DNA of 11,967 bases, taken from an uncultured Clostridia bacterium (lineage in GTDB: Bacteria > Bacillota > Clostridia > Christensenellales > Borkfalkiaceae). The stretch covers positions 1 through 11,967 of the forward strand of contig CANRIY010000040.1 of the NCBI GenBank assembly GCA_947630775.1. The letters run 5' to 3'. The translations under genes were made by a program, and so were the position numbers. The notes under the pieces were generated by a model. That model made no database searches. It saw only the letters and a list, made by a program, of their open reading frames with translations, and had not been told where the DNA came from. Shown in pieces: positions 5,019 to 11,858 of the stretch; positions within the stretch are counted from its first letter, which is position 1; every line of letters begins with the position of its first letter.

Positions 5019-6326
5019 TCAATTTTTTCCCTTACGGGCGCGGATCTTTTTGATCTCGGCTTCAAAGCCGTGATCGGAGGGACGGTAAAAGACGGAATCT
5101 TTCAGAGAGTCGGGGAGATATTGTTGTTTCACCCAGCCGCCGAAGTTATGCGGATAGAGATACTTTGCGCTCTCCGCCTTCATCTCCTTGCTGCCGAAGG
5201 AGTTGTCGCGCAGATATTTCGGGATATCGTCGTCCTTGCTCTCTTTGGCGGCGCGCCTTGCGTCGTCCATCGCCATGACGACGGAATTGCTCTTCTCCGC
5301 CTCGCAGACGTAGATAATTGCCTCGGTCAGGGGCAAAAAACCCTCGGGTGCGCCCATGTTCTGGAACGCCGTGAGCGCCGCGGTCGCCATGAGAAGGGCG
5401 CGCGGATCGGACATGCCCACGTCCTCCGCCGAATGGGCGATGACCCGCCGTATGACGAGGAGCGGGTCGCAGCCGCCCTCGATGAGACGGAAGGCATAGT
5501 AGAGCGCGGCGTCCGCGTCGCTTCCGCGGAGCGATTTGCAGAAGGCGGACAGGATATCGTAATATAAGTCCTCGTTATAGCTGAGCGCCTTGCGCTGGAT
5601 GGACTGTTCGGCGTCCGAAAGCCGCACGTGCACTTTCCCCTCTTCATCCGTGGGGGTCGTGAGCACAGCGAGTTCAAGGGCGTTATAGGCGCACCTCAGA
5701 TCTCCCGCCGCCGTGCGGGCGATGTGGTCGAGCGCATCATCGTCGACCGTCGCCATATAGCTCCCGAGTCCCTTGCGCTTGTCGTGCAGGGCGTGTTCGA
5801 GCGCGCCGCGGATCTCCTCCGCCGTGAGGGGGAGAAATTCAAAGACGCGGCAGCGGGAAACGATCGCGGGCGTCATGGAAGCGTAGGGATTTTCCGTCGT
5901 GGAGCCGATAAAGAGGATCGTCCCCTGTTCGATGGCGGGGAGAAGGGAATCGGACTGCGTTTTGGAAAAACGGTGACACTCGTCGAGCAGGAGATAGGTG
6001 CGTTTTCCGAACATTTTAAGGTTGTTCCGCGCCGTCTCCACCGCTTTTTTGACGTCGGCGACCCCCGAACTTACCGCATTCAGGCGCACGAAATCCCCGT
6101 TCGTCTGCGCCGCAATGACGTTGGCGAGCGTCGTCTTGCCGCACCCGGGGGGGCCCCAGAAAATACAGCTCCCGAGCCTGTCGAGCGAGATCGCGCGGCG
6201 GAGAAGGGAGCCCTCCGAGACGATGTGGCTCTGGCCGACAAAGTCCTTGAAGGTAGAAGCGCGCATGCGCTCTGCGAGCGGCTTCGCTTTTTCTTCGTTG
6301 TCGTTAAAATCGAAAAGATCCATCAT
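5019..6326 (-). CDS. rarA: RarA/MgsA family replication-associated recombination ATPase
   Basis: Cytosolic AAA+ ATPase of the RarA (MgsA, WRNIP1) family, related to clamp-loader subunits, acting at stalled replication forks. At 435 residues it has normal length. Visible motifs: Walker A GPPGCGKTT (58-66), Walker B LLLDECHRF (112-120; most relatives have DEIHRF), sensor 1 IGSTTENP (140-147), an arginine-finger region SRCR (157-160), and a sensor 2-like GDLRCAYN. The C-terminal half has the family's AEDVGMSDPRAL and the SVVMAMDDARRA region, then YLRDN ... YLYPHNFGGWVKQQYLP. The start ATG at 6326 overlaps the patatin-like gene's TGA by 4 nt, implying translational coupling; the next codon is also ATG (6323) and could be the true start with GGGGG just upstream. 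A terminator follows at 4964-4998. Confidence 0.96.
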   Translation of the reverse strand: MMDLFDFNDNEEKAKPLAERMRASTFKDFVGQSHIVSEGSLLRRAISLDRLGSCIFWGPPGCGKTTLANVIAAQTNGDFVRLNAVSSGVADVKKAVETARNNLKMFGKRTYLLLDECHRFSKTQSDSLLPAIEQGTILFIGSTTENPYASMTPAIVSRCRVFEFLPLTAEEIRGALEHALHDKRKGLGSYMATVDDDALDHIARTAAGDLRCAYNALELAVLTTPTDEEGKVHVRLSDAEQSIQRKALSYNEDLYYDILSAFCKSLRGSDADAALYYAFRLIEGGCDPLLVIRRVIAHSAEDVGMSDPRALLMATAALTAFQNMGAPEGFLPLTEAIIYVCEAEKSNSVVMAMDDARRAAKESKDDDIPKYLRDNSFGSKEMKAESAKYLYPHNFGGWVKQQYLPDSLKDSVFYRPSDHGFEAEIKKIRARKGKN

Positions 6327-7117
6327 TCCCCCGTGAGAGTTTTGATTTTTTCCGCCTTTTTGACGCCCAGCTCATACCCCTTTTCATAGGCAAAGCCGAG
6401 ATCTTTGACCTGATACTGGTCCATGCCGCCGAGTTTTGGCTCGAGCCAAAGATCGACATGTTTCCTGAGCACGCGGTTGCGCTGCGTCATGCGGGTATCC
6501 ATGACGTCGATCACGCGGAGAAGGGTATTGAGAAGCCTTCCCGACGGCGCCCGTTCCTGCAAAGGGTTGCCGAGCACGTCGACCGCGACGACGACTTCCG
6601 CCCCCATCTCCTTGATCTCCCGCGTGGGGACGCGTTCGAGGATACAGCCGTCCACGAGCATGTCGTACCCGCCGAATTTTGCGGGGGTGAACACACCCGG
6701 AATGGAGGAAGAGGCGAGCGCCGCGTCGGCGACGTTGCCCTCCTTCAAAAGGACGGTCTTGCCCTCAACGAGATCAGTCGCGATGCAGGCAAAGGGGATC
6801 TCAAGCTCCGAAAAATCCTTTTCCCCCATGAGGCCGACGAGGAGTTTTCTCGCCTTTTGAATGCGCATAAGCCCGTTTCTTCGGATGAACGCAAGGTTTA
6901 ACGAGGCGATGTCGCCGAGTTTGAGATCGAGGATCTTTTCCCGCATCGCCGCAGGAGAGACGCCCGCCGCATAGAGGGCGCCGACGATCGCTCCCATGGA
7001 GCACCCGGCAATATAGTCTGCGCGGACGCCTGCTTCGTCGAGCGCCTGTAAAAAGCCGATATGCGCAACGCCGCGCGCGCCGCCTGCGCCGAGGGCAAGC
7101 CCCAATGTTTTCCGCAT
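6323..7117 (-). CDS. Patatin-like phospholipase, RssA/YlbK family
   Basis: Predicted cytosolic lipid acyl hydrolase of 264 residues with a Ser-Asp dyad. The oxyanion-hole motif GAGGARG is at 10-16, the nucleophile elbow GCSMG at 38-42 (Ser40), and the catalytic Asp is likely D156 in VDGC; relatives usually have DGG or DGA, so the Cys is a variation. There is no signal peptide. The physiological substrate is unknown for this subfamily. The start at 7117 has GAGAGG just upstream. It is the first gene of a two-gene unit with rarA (ATGA overlap) and diverges from ylbJ with 30 bp between start codons. In B. subtilis the homologue ylbK stands beside ylbJ in the same direction, so this pair is a conserved neighbourhood with one gene inverted. 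Confidence 0.92.
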   Translation of the reverse strand: MRKTLGLALGAGGARGVAHIGFLQALDEAGVRADYIAGCSMGAIVGALYAAGVSPAAMREKILDLKLGDIASLNLAFIRRNGLMRIQKARKLLVGLMGEKDFSELEIPFACIATDLVEGKTVLLKEGNVADAALASSSIPGVFTPAKFGGYDMLVDGCILERVPTREIKEMGAEVVVAVDVLGNPLQERAPSGRLLNTLLRVIDVMDTRMTQRNRVLRKHVDLWLEPKLGGMDQYQVKDLGFAYEKGYELGVKKAEKIKTLTGE

Positions 7118-7147
7118 AAAATCCTCTCTAAGCTCGTATGATTTACC

Positions 7148-8074
7148 ATGCCGTTCAAAAAAAGGGCGATGTATGCGATCGCCGCGGCGCCCATCCTTGC
7201 CGCCATGGTCTTATTTTTGCTCTCCCCCGCGCGGTACGGAGCGTGCGTGCTCGAAGGGATCTCTCTTTGGGCGAGCTGTGTTTTGCCCGCAACCTTTCCC
7301 TTTCTCTTTCTGACGGCGCTGTTGACCCGTGGGACGCTCTACGACCGCGCCGCGGGGAAAGCCGCCCCCTTCTTTTCGAAGCTCTTCCGCGTCTCGGGAG
7401 CGGGCGGGTGCGCCGCGATCCTGTCTGCGCTCTCGGGCTATCCCGTCGGGGCGCGGACGACGCTCGATCTCTCCCTGAGCGGTCAGATCTCCCATGAAGA
7501 ACGCTTCCGCGTCGCCTGCCTCGCCTCGACGACGGGCCCCATGTTTTTGGTCGGCGCGGTGGGAAGCGGCATGTTTTCCTCGCCATCGCTTGGATGGCTG
7601 ATGCTCGCATGCCACTTTTTCGGCGTATTTTTTGTCTGTTTTTTGCTACGCTTTACGGGAAGTCCGCAAAAAAGCGCCACAGCGCCAGTACCAAAGCGCG
7701 GAAACGCCCTCTACGACAGTTTGTACTCTTCCGTGATCTCCATTCTCTGCGTGGGAGGATCGATCGCCCTCTTTTACGCCTTCTCGCAGATGGTCCTCGA
7801 TCTCCTTCCGCCCATGCCGCCCTATGCCGAGGGCGCGGTACGCGGGCTCTTTGAAATGACGGCAGGCTGTAAAGCGTTTTCTGCCGCCCCTTCCCCCCTC
7901 GCCCTTGCGGGATGCGTCTTTCTGACGACGTTCGGGGGGCTGTGCGTGCTCGTGCAGCAGCTCGCCTTTCTGTCCCAAGCGGGAATACGGGCGGGACGCT
8001 TTGTCGCGGTCAAACTCGTGCAAGCGGTCCTTGCGGGCGGGCTCTGCTATTTTTTGGGAAATTTTATCTTATAG
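7148..8074 (+). CDS. ylbJ: YlbJ/SpoVV-like sporulation integral membrane protein
   Basis: Multi-pass membrane protein of the nucleoside-recognition (Gate) superfamily. In B. subtilis, YlbJ (SpoVV) is made in the mother cell under sigma-E and moves dipicolinic acid across the outer forespore membrane. Here 308 residues resemble it: VLPATFPFLFLTALL (45-59), the conserved SALSGYPVGARTTLDLSLSG (93-112), and CLASTTGPMFLVGAVGSGMF (124-143), with further hydrophobic segments near 8-26, 150-168, 196-220, 251-270 and 286-308. It is about 100 residues shorter than the Bacillus protein. No ribosome binding site is seen before the ATG at 7148; an ATG at 7169 with AAGGG close by is an alternative. It converges on pheA with 8 bp between the stops. 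Paralogues of the same superfamily cannot be fully excluded. Confidence 0.8.
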   Translation: MPFKKRAMYAIAAAPILAAMVLFLLSPARYGACVLEGISLWASCVLPATFPFLFLTALLTRGTLYDRAAGKAAPFFSKLFRVSGAGGCAAILSALSGYPVGARTTLDLSLSGQISHEERFRVACLASTTGPMFLVGAVGSGMFSSPSLGWLMLACHFFGVFFVCFLLRFTGSPQKSATAPVPKRGNALYDSLYSSVISILCVGGSIALFYAFSQMVLDLLPPMPPYAEGAVRGLFEMTAGCKAFSAAPSPLALAGCVFLTTFGGLCVLVQQLAFLSQAGIRAGRFVAVKLVQAVLAGGLCYFLGNFIL

Positions 8075-8082
8075 TCCGAACC

Positions 8083-8925
8083 TTACGAATAGGCGCCGAG
8101 AAGTTTGAACGCCGTGCAATACGCCTTGACCTCGGAGAGCGCCGCGCGGACCTTTTCCGAAGCGATGTCCCCCGCAAATTCGATAAAGAAACGGTATTGC
8201 CCGAAAGATTCCTTTAAGGGGCGGGATTCGATCCGCGTGAGGTTGAGCCCGTGGCGGTAAAAGATCGCGAGGAGCCCGAGGAGAGACCCGGGCCGATGGG
8301 CGCATTCCGCGCACAAGAACACCATGGAACTGCGGATCGCCCTTCCATCGTCTCCCCGCACGACCCGCAGAAAGCGCGTAAAATTCTGCTTGTTGTCCGC
8401 AATGTTTTCGGCGGAGAGGACAAGCCCCTCTCGCTTGACATGCGCACCGACGATGCCTGCGGAAGTCCTGTCGAGACGGCTGACGCTCTCGGCGGTCGAA
8501 GCGGTCGCGATGAGCGCCGCGGACGGAAAATTTTCATGCAGATACTGCGAGCACTGCCCGAGCGCCTGTTCGTGCGAATACACGGTTTTGACATCCTCCC
8601 GCCTGACTCCTTCGAGCATCGCAAGGCGGTGGTCGATGGGAAGCAGATACTCTTCTTCCCCGAAGATATCGGCGCCCGCGAGAAGGTCGAGGACGGGCAG
8701 AACGCCGCCGTTGAGAGAATTCTCGACGGGAAGCACCGCACAGCCCACCTCTCCCCCGACGAGGAGAGAGACGGCGTCCGAAAAGCTGTGGCAGAGGACG
8801 ATCCCGCATCCCTTGCACAGCTCCCGCGCGGCAAGTTCCGAATAGCTCCCCTCGGGACCGAGGCAGCTCGCCTTCAAGACTTTTCCGCCGCCCTGACCTT
8901 TCTCCGTTTCGTACGGCTTCCCCAT
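8083..8925 (-). CDS. pheA: Prephenate dehydratase (monofunctional, with ACT domain)
   Basis: Converts prephenate to phenylpyruvate in phenylalanine synthesis, in the cytosol. At 280 residues it has the two-lobed dehydratase domain, then a C-terminal ACT domain for feedback by phenylalanine. Seen motifs: LGPEGSYSE (22-30), VENSLNGGV (67-75), SHEQALGQC (117-125), the catalytic NFTRF (181-185, with T183 and R184), then ACT-domain HRPGSLLGLL (210-219) and IESRP (232-236), which match the GALV and ESRP regulatory motifs. No chorismate mutase domain is fused. The gene is last in the operon: AAGGAG overlaps the stop of the DAHP synthase gene 9 nt before this start, so the two are closely coupled. 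No terminator is visible after its stop, which faces the end of ylbJ. Confidence 0.95.
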   Translation of the reverse strand: MGKPYETEKGQGGGKVLKASCLGPEGSYSELAARELCKGCGIVLCHSFSDAVSLLVGGEVGCAVLPVENSLNGGVLPVLDLLAGADIFGEEEYLLPIDHRLAMLEGVRREDVKTVYSHEQALGQCSQYLHENFPSAALIATASTAESVSRLDRTSAGIVGAHVKREGLVLSAENIADNKQNFTRFLRVVRGDDGRAIRSSMVFLCAECAHRPGSLLGLLAIFYRHGLNLTRIESRPLKESFGQYRFFIEFAGDIASEKVRAALSEVKAYCTAFKLLGAYS

Positions 8926-8934
8926 AAATTCTCC

Positions 8935-9963
8935 TTATACTTTATCCGCGATCTCGAGCACGAGACGCTCGGTATCTTCCCAGCCGAGGCAGGGATCGGT
9001 GATGGACTGCCCGAAGACGACGTCGTGCTTCTGGCACCCCTCCACGAGGAAACTTTCGATCATGAATCCCTTGAGAATGCTCTTGAAATCGGGATCGTAG
9101 CGGCGGTTTCCGAGCGCTTCCTCGACGATCCTGATCTGCTGGCGGAACTGTTTGCCCGAGTTGGAGTGGTTCGCGTCGATGATGACGGCGGGATTTTTGA
9201 GCCCGCCCTCCGTGTTGCGGTAGCTTTCGACGAGCTGCATGACCGTCTCATAGTGGTAATTCGGAATATCGTTCCCGTAGTTATCCACCCTACCGCGGAG
9301 GACCGCATGCGCATAGGGATTGCCCGTCGTCGCGACCTGCCAGTTGTGATATTTGAACACCTGTGCACTCTGCGCGGCGAAGATCGAATTGATGAGCACG
9401 GGAATGGAGCCGCCCGTGGGATTTTTCATGCCGACGGGAAGCTCGATCCCGCTCGAGACGAGCCTGTGCATCTGGTTCTCGCTCGAACGCGCGCCGACCG
9501 CGACGTACGTCAAGAGATCTTCGACATAGGCGTAATTTTCGGGATACAACATCTCGTCCGCGGCGGAGAGCCCGCTCTCTTCGATGACGTTGATGAGAAG
9601 AGAGCGAATGGTGCGGATCCCCTTTAAGGTATCCTCCCTGTGTTCGGGGTCGGGCTGGGTGAACATGCCCTTATAGCCCACCCCGCGCGTGCGGGGCTTG
9701 GCGGTGTAGACGCGCGGCACGAGGACGAGCTTGTCCTTGACTCTTTCGTTGAGCTTCCCGAGCCTTCTCACATATTCGAGCACGGGTGCGCTCTCGTGCG
9801 CGGAGCAGGGTCCGATGATGAGAAGGAGCTTGTTGCTTCTCCCCGCGATCACGTCCTTTGCAAGCTCGTCACGCTCTGCCTTGATCGCCGCAAGATCCGC
9901 CCGCACGGGCTGTTCGGCGCGGATCTCCTCAAAGGTCGGGATCTCGATCTGTCTTTGAAACAT
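8935..9963 (-). CDS. aroF: 3-deoxy-7-phosphoheptulonate (DAHP) synthase, AroF/G/H type
   Basis: First step of the shikimate pathway, joining phosphoenolpyruvate and erythrose 4-phosphate; cytosolic and metal-dependent. The 342 residues match the class I AroF/G/H form rather than the short or plant-like types. Motifs: LIIGPCSAH (48-56), RVYTAKPRTRGVGYKG (84-99), GARSSENQMHR (157-167), GMKNPTGGS (178-186), DANHSNSGK (263-271), FMIESFLVEG (300-309) and SITDPCLGW (320-328). The expected metal ligands are present as C53, H266, E303 and D323. A ribosome binding site GAGGAG lies 7-8 nt before the ATG, inside the end of coaD, because the genes overlap by 35 nt. Next to pheA this suggests supply for phenylalanine synthesis. 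Which of AroF, AroG or AroH feedback types it is cannot be told; the symbol is generic. Confidence 0.95.
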   Translation of the reverse strand: MFQRQIEIPTFEEIRAEQPVRADLAAIKAERDELAKDVIAGRSNKLLLIIGPCSAHESAPVLEYVRRLGKLNERVKDKLVLVPRVYTAKPRTRGVGYKGMFTQPDPEHREDTLKGIRTIRSLLINVIEESGLSAADEMLYPENYAYVEDLLTYVAVGARSSENQMHRLVSSGIELPVGMKNPTGGSIPVLINSIFAAQSAQVFKYHNWQVATTGNPYAHAVLRGRVDNYGNDIPNYHYETVMQLVESYRNTEGGLKNPAVIIDANHSNSGKQFRQQIRIVEEALGNRRYDPDFKSILKGFMIESFLVEGCQKHDVVFGQSITDPCLGWEDTERLVLEIADKV

Positions 9964-10438
9964 CTGTATTTCTCCTCAAAATATGATCGTAAACCGCCTC
10001 GGGGACATATTTTTCAAATGGCGTCCCGAAGGCGATGGCGTTCTTCACAAGGGTGGAACTGACGTGCGTATGGCACTGTTCGGCGGGAAGATAGAGGGTA
10101 ACGAGGTCGGGATAGAGTTCCTTGGAAGCATAAAAATCATCCGTCTCGTATGCGACGTCTGTGGCGTTCCGCACGCCGCGCACATAGAAGGGCGTCCCCT
10201 CCTGTTCGAGAAGGCGGACGATCGCGCCGCTCCACACGAGCACGCGCACCCGTTTTTCCCCCGCAAAGACCGCCCTGATCATCTCTTCCCGTTCGTCTGC
10301 GGAGAACATCGTCTGTTTTTTTCTGTTCTCGGCAACGGCGACGACAACTTCGTCGAAGATCATAAGGCTCTTCTTTACCGTATCGGCATGGCCGACGGTG
10401 AAGGGGTCGAACGTCCCCGCAAAGACACATTTTTTCAT
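9929..10438 (-). CDS. coaD: Phosphopantetheine adenylyltransferase (CoaD)
   Basis: Fourth step of coenzyme A synthesis: transfers AMP from ATP to 4'-phosphopantetheine; normally a cytosolic hexamer. The nucleotidyltransferase signature GTFDPFTVGH (8-17) is at the N-terminus, followed by ENRKKQTMFSADER, RGVRNATDVAYE (87-98) and the second nucleotide-binding motif VSSTLVKNAI (126-135). Length is 169 residues, slightly long for the family because a polar tail (about 156-169) is encoded in the 35 nt shared with the DAHP synthase gene. The start overlaps the rsmD stop as ATGA, and AAGGAG lies 6 nt upstream. The rsmD-coaD pair is widely conserved in Firmicutes (ylbH-ylbI in B. subtilis). Confidence 0.96.
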   Translation of the reverse strand: MKKCVFAGTFDPFTVGHADTVKKSLMIFDEVVVAVAENRKKQTMFSADEREEMIRAVFAGEKRVRVLVWSGAIVRLLEQEGTPFYVRGVRNATDVAYETDDFYASKELYPDLVTLYLPAEQCHTHVSSTLVKNAIAFGTPFEKYVPEAVYDHILRRNTDVSKTDRDPDL

Positions 10439-10968
10439 GTTTGGCTCCTTTTGAAAAAGACGACGCTCGTCCTTCCGTAGTTCCTTGCGTCCGCTTCTTC
10501 GAACCCACAGACGGGTATGATCTTCCGCTCGCTCTCAACAACGACGAGCCCGTCCGCACGGAGAAGTTCCCGCGCGGCGACAAGCGTTAAGATCTCCCCC
10601 ATGCAGTCCATCCGATAGGGCGGATCGCAGAAAATGAGATCGAAGGGTCCCGCGACCGTTTTCAGGCAGGCGAGGTAATCGAGGCGGTAAACTTTCGCGG
10701 ATTCCTTCGCCGCCGCAAGATTTTTTCGGAGTACCGCGAGGCTTTCGGCGGAATGATCGTTAAAAACGACCTCTTTTGCCCCGCGCGAGAGGCATTCGAG
10801 CCCCAACGCGCCGCTCCCCGCAAAGAGATCCAGAACTCTTGCGCCCTCGAGCCTGTCCGACAGGATCTGAAAGACGGATTCCTTCACGCGGTCGGATGTG
10901 GGACGGATCTCCTTCCCCGCAAAGGGGACGAGTTTGAGCCCGCGGTGTTTCCCTGCAATGATCCTCAT
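10435..10968 (-). CDS. rsmD: 16S rRNA (guanine(966)-N(2))-methyltransferase RsmD
   Basis: Uses S-adenosylmethionine to methylate N2 of a guanine in the small-subunit rRNA (G966 in E. coli numbering). The 177 residues show the family's N-terminal MRIIAGKHRG and RPTSDRVKESVFQIL (22-36), the SAM-binding motif I DLFAGSGALGLE (47-58), and the catalytic motif DPPY (115-118). The start at 10968 overlaps the TGA of the upstream membrane-protein gene by 4 nt and has no strong Shine-Dalgarno sequence of its own (an A-rich stretch with GGGG further back), so coupling to upstream translation is likely. It overlaps coaD by 4 nt downstream. Its identity is secure from motifs, length and neighbour. Confidence 0.95.
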   Translation of the reverse strand: MRIIAGKHRGLKLVPFAGKEIRPTSDRVKESVFQILSDRLEGARVLDLFAGSGALGLECLSRGAKEVVFNDHSAESLAVLRKNLAAAKESAKVYRLDYLACLKTVAGPFDLIFCDPPYRMDCMGEILTLVAARELLRADGLVVVESERKIIPVCGFEEADARNYGRTSVVFFKRSQT

Positions 10969-11648
10969 TTTTTCTTTTTCCCCGCGGCCTTGATCGCCTC
11001 TTCCCGCTCCTCTTCCCTGAGCTTCCTGCCGCGCTCGACGTATGCGCCGACGAGATATGCGATCCCGCTGACGAGAATCGGCAAAAGAACAAAGAGAAGG
11101 GACCAGAGCGGGTCATACTTCATTCCGACGCCCCCTTCGCCCGTCCCGAACCAAGTGATGGGAATGATCGCCCAACCTGCGAACATCGCAAAGAAGACGC
11201 TTGCGGTGACATAAAAATAGTGCGCCAGAACGCCGAAGAAGATGACGGGGACGCCGACGAGGAGCCCGATATAAAACCCTTTCCACGGGCGGAATTCCCG
11301 CTCGGGCCTGTGATCGCCGCCCGATTGGATCCCGAGACGGGCGTTTCTCCTGTGGATATTGCCCGTGAGATAGTTATCGTAGTGCAGAATGCCCGTATGA
11401 TACATGAGATGTGCGTTGAAAAATGCGCCGATCGCGATACAGATACTGCCGAGCACGATCTCGAGGACCGTGGACTCGTCGGGCACGATCGCCTGCAGGG
11501 CAAGGAGCAAAAGGCTCATGAAGAGGTACATCAGGTACGGCGTGACCATGCGCCGCCAACATTCCTTCTGAATGCGCCAAAAGAGCTGCCAACCCGTCGG
11601 ATTGGAATAGTCCTTGACTTTTTTCGGTTTCTTGTTGTCGTTGAGCAT
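10965..11648 (-). CDS. Unknown five-helix membrane protein at the head of the rsmD-coaD operon
   Basis: I do not recognise this 227-residue family. A basic, Trp-rich N-terminus (residues 1-35, with KKPKKVKDY and GWQLFWRIQKECWRR) precedes hydrophobic segments at about 36-54, 62-83, 124-146, 147-167 and 180-204. Between the second and third lies a polar loop rich in His, Asn, Arg and Gly (MYHTGILHYDNYLTGNIHRR onward, 82-122). The end is strongly charged and Lys-rich (RKLREEEREE ... KKKK). No signal peptide or catalytic motif is evident. ATG at 11648 is preferred because GGGGGAAAG lies directly before it; an in-frame TTG at 11660 would overlap that site. It is the first gene behind a full-consensus promoter and its TGA overlaps the rsmD start, so its product is made together with rsmD. 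Confidence 0.85.
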   Translation of the reverse strand: MLNDNKKPKKVKDYSNPTGWQLFWRIQKECWRRMVTPYLMYLFMSLLLLALQAIVPDESTVLEIVLGSICIAIGAFFNAHLMYHTGILHYDNYLTGNIHRRNARLGIQSGGDHRPEREFRPWKGFYIGLLVGVPVIFFGVLAHYFYVTASVFFAMFAGWAIIPITWFGTGEGGVGMKYDPLWSLLFVLLPILVSGIAYLVGAYVERGRKLREEEREEAIKAAGKKKK

Positions 11649-11684
11649 TCTTTCCCCCAAAGGACGTTCACGCCCTTATTTTTT

Positions 11685-11713
11685 ATTATACCCCTTTGAT
11701 GCGGACGTGTCAA
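11685..11713 (-). promoter_or_regulatory. Full-consensus sigma-A promoter of the five-gene operon
   Basis: On the minus strand TTGACA (11708-11713), a 17-bp spacer and TATAAT (11685-11690) match the housekeeping consensus at all 12 positions with ideal spacing. The expected start is about 30 bp before the ATG at 11648. It drives the membrane protein, rsmD, coaD, DAHP synthase and prephenate dehydratase genes. No attenuator or T-box-like leader fits in the short leader. Confidence 0.93.
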
Positions 11714-11743
11714 GCTATTCCGTTCCCCAAAGGGCGGATCGAT

Positions 11744-11765
11744 AAAAAAAGCCCCCGCGGGGGGG
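11744..11765 (-). terminator. Terminator of the truncated minus-strand gene
   Basis: On the minus strand CCCCC-CCGC-GGGGG is followed by C and seven T. It lies about 95 bp past the stop of the partial gene at 11859 and 30 bp before the operon promoter, so it insulates the two units. Confidence 0.75.
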
Positions 11766-11791
11766 AGTAAGGATGGCGTATTTGAGAACGA

Positions 11792-11850
11792 CACCCCCTC
11801 AGTCGCGCAAAGGCAGCGCGACAGCTCCCCCTCGAGGGGGAGCCAAGGGG
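11792..11850. repeat. CCCTCAGT-stem-ACAGCTCCCC palindromic repeat
   Basis: CACCCCCTCAGT is followed by the hairpin GTCGCGC / GCGCGAC (11802-11822), then ACAGCTC leading into a perfect 20-bp palindrome centred on CTCGAG (11824-11843), and CCAAGGGGG. The same architecture with a different variable stem is seen at 3257-3284. This is a recurrent intergenic repeat type in gut Clostridia. It lies between the partial gene and its terminator. Confidence 0.75.
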
Positions 11851-11858
11851 GCTTGGAT

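Noticed and set aside
4915..5022. Upstream extension of the surface protein to 5022
   Set aside because: The 36 extra residues would be translated through the rarA terminator; GGGAGG lies just before the ATG at 4914.
8251..9627. 458-residue plus-strand frame across pheA and the DAHP synthase gene
   Set aside because: Shadow of two genes with complete active-site motifs on the other strand.
11649..11660. TTG start at 11660 for the five-helix membrane protein
   Set aside because: It overlaps the GGGGG ribosome binding site that serves the ATG at 11648.
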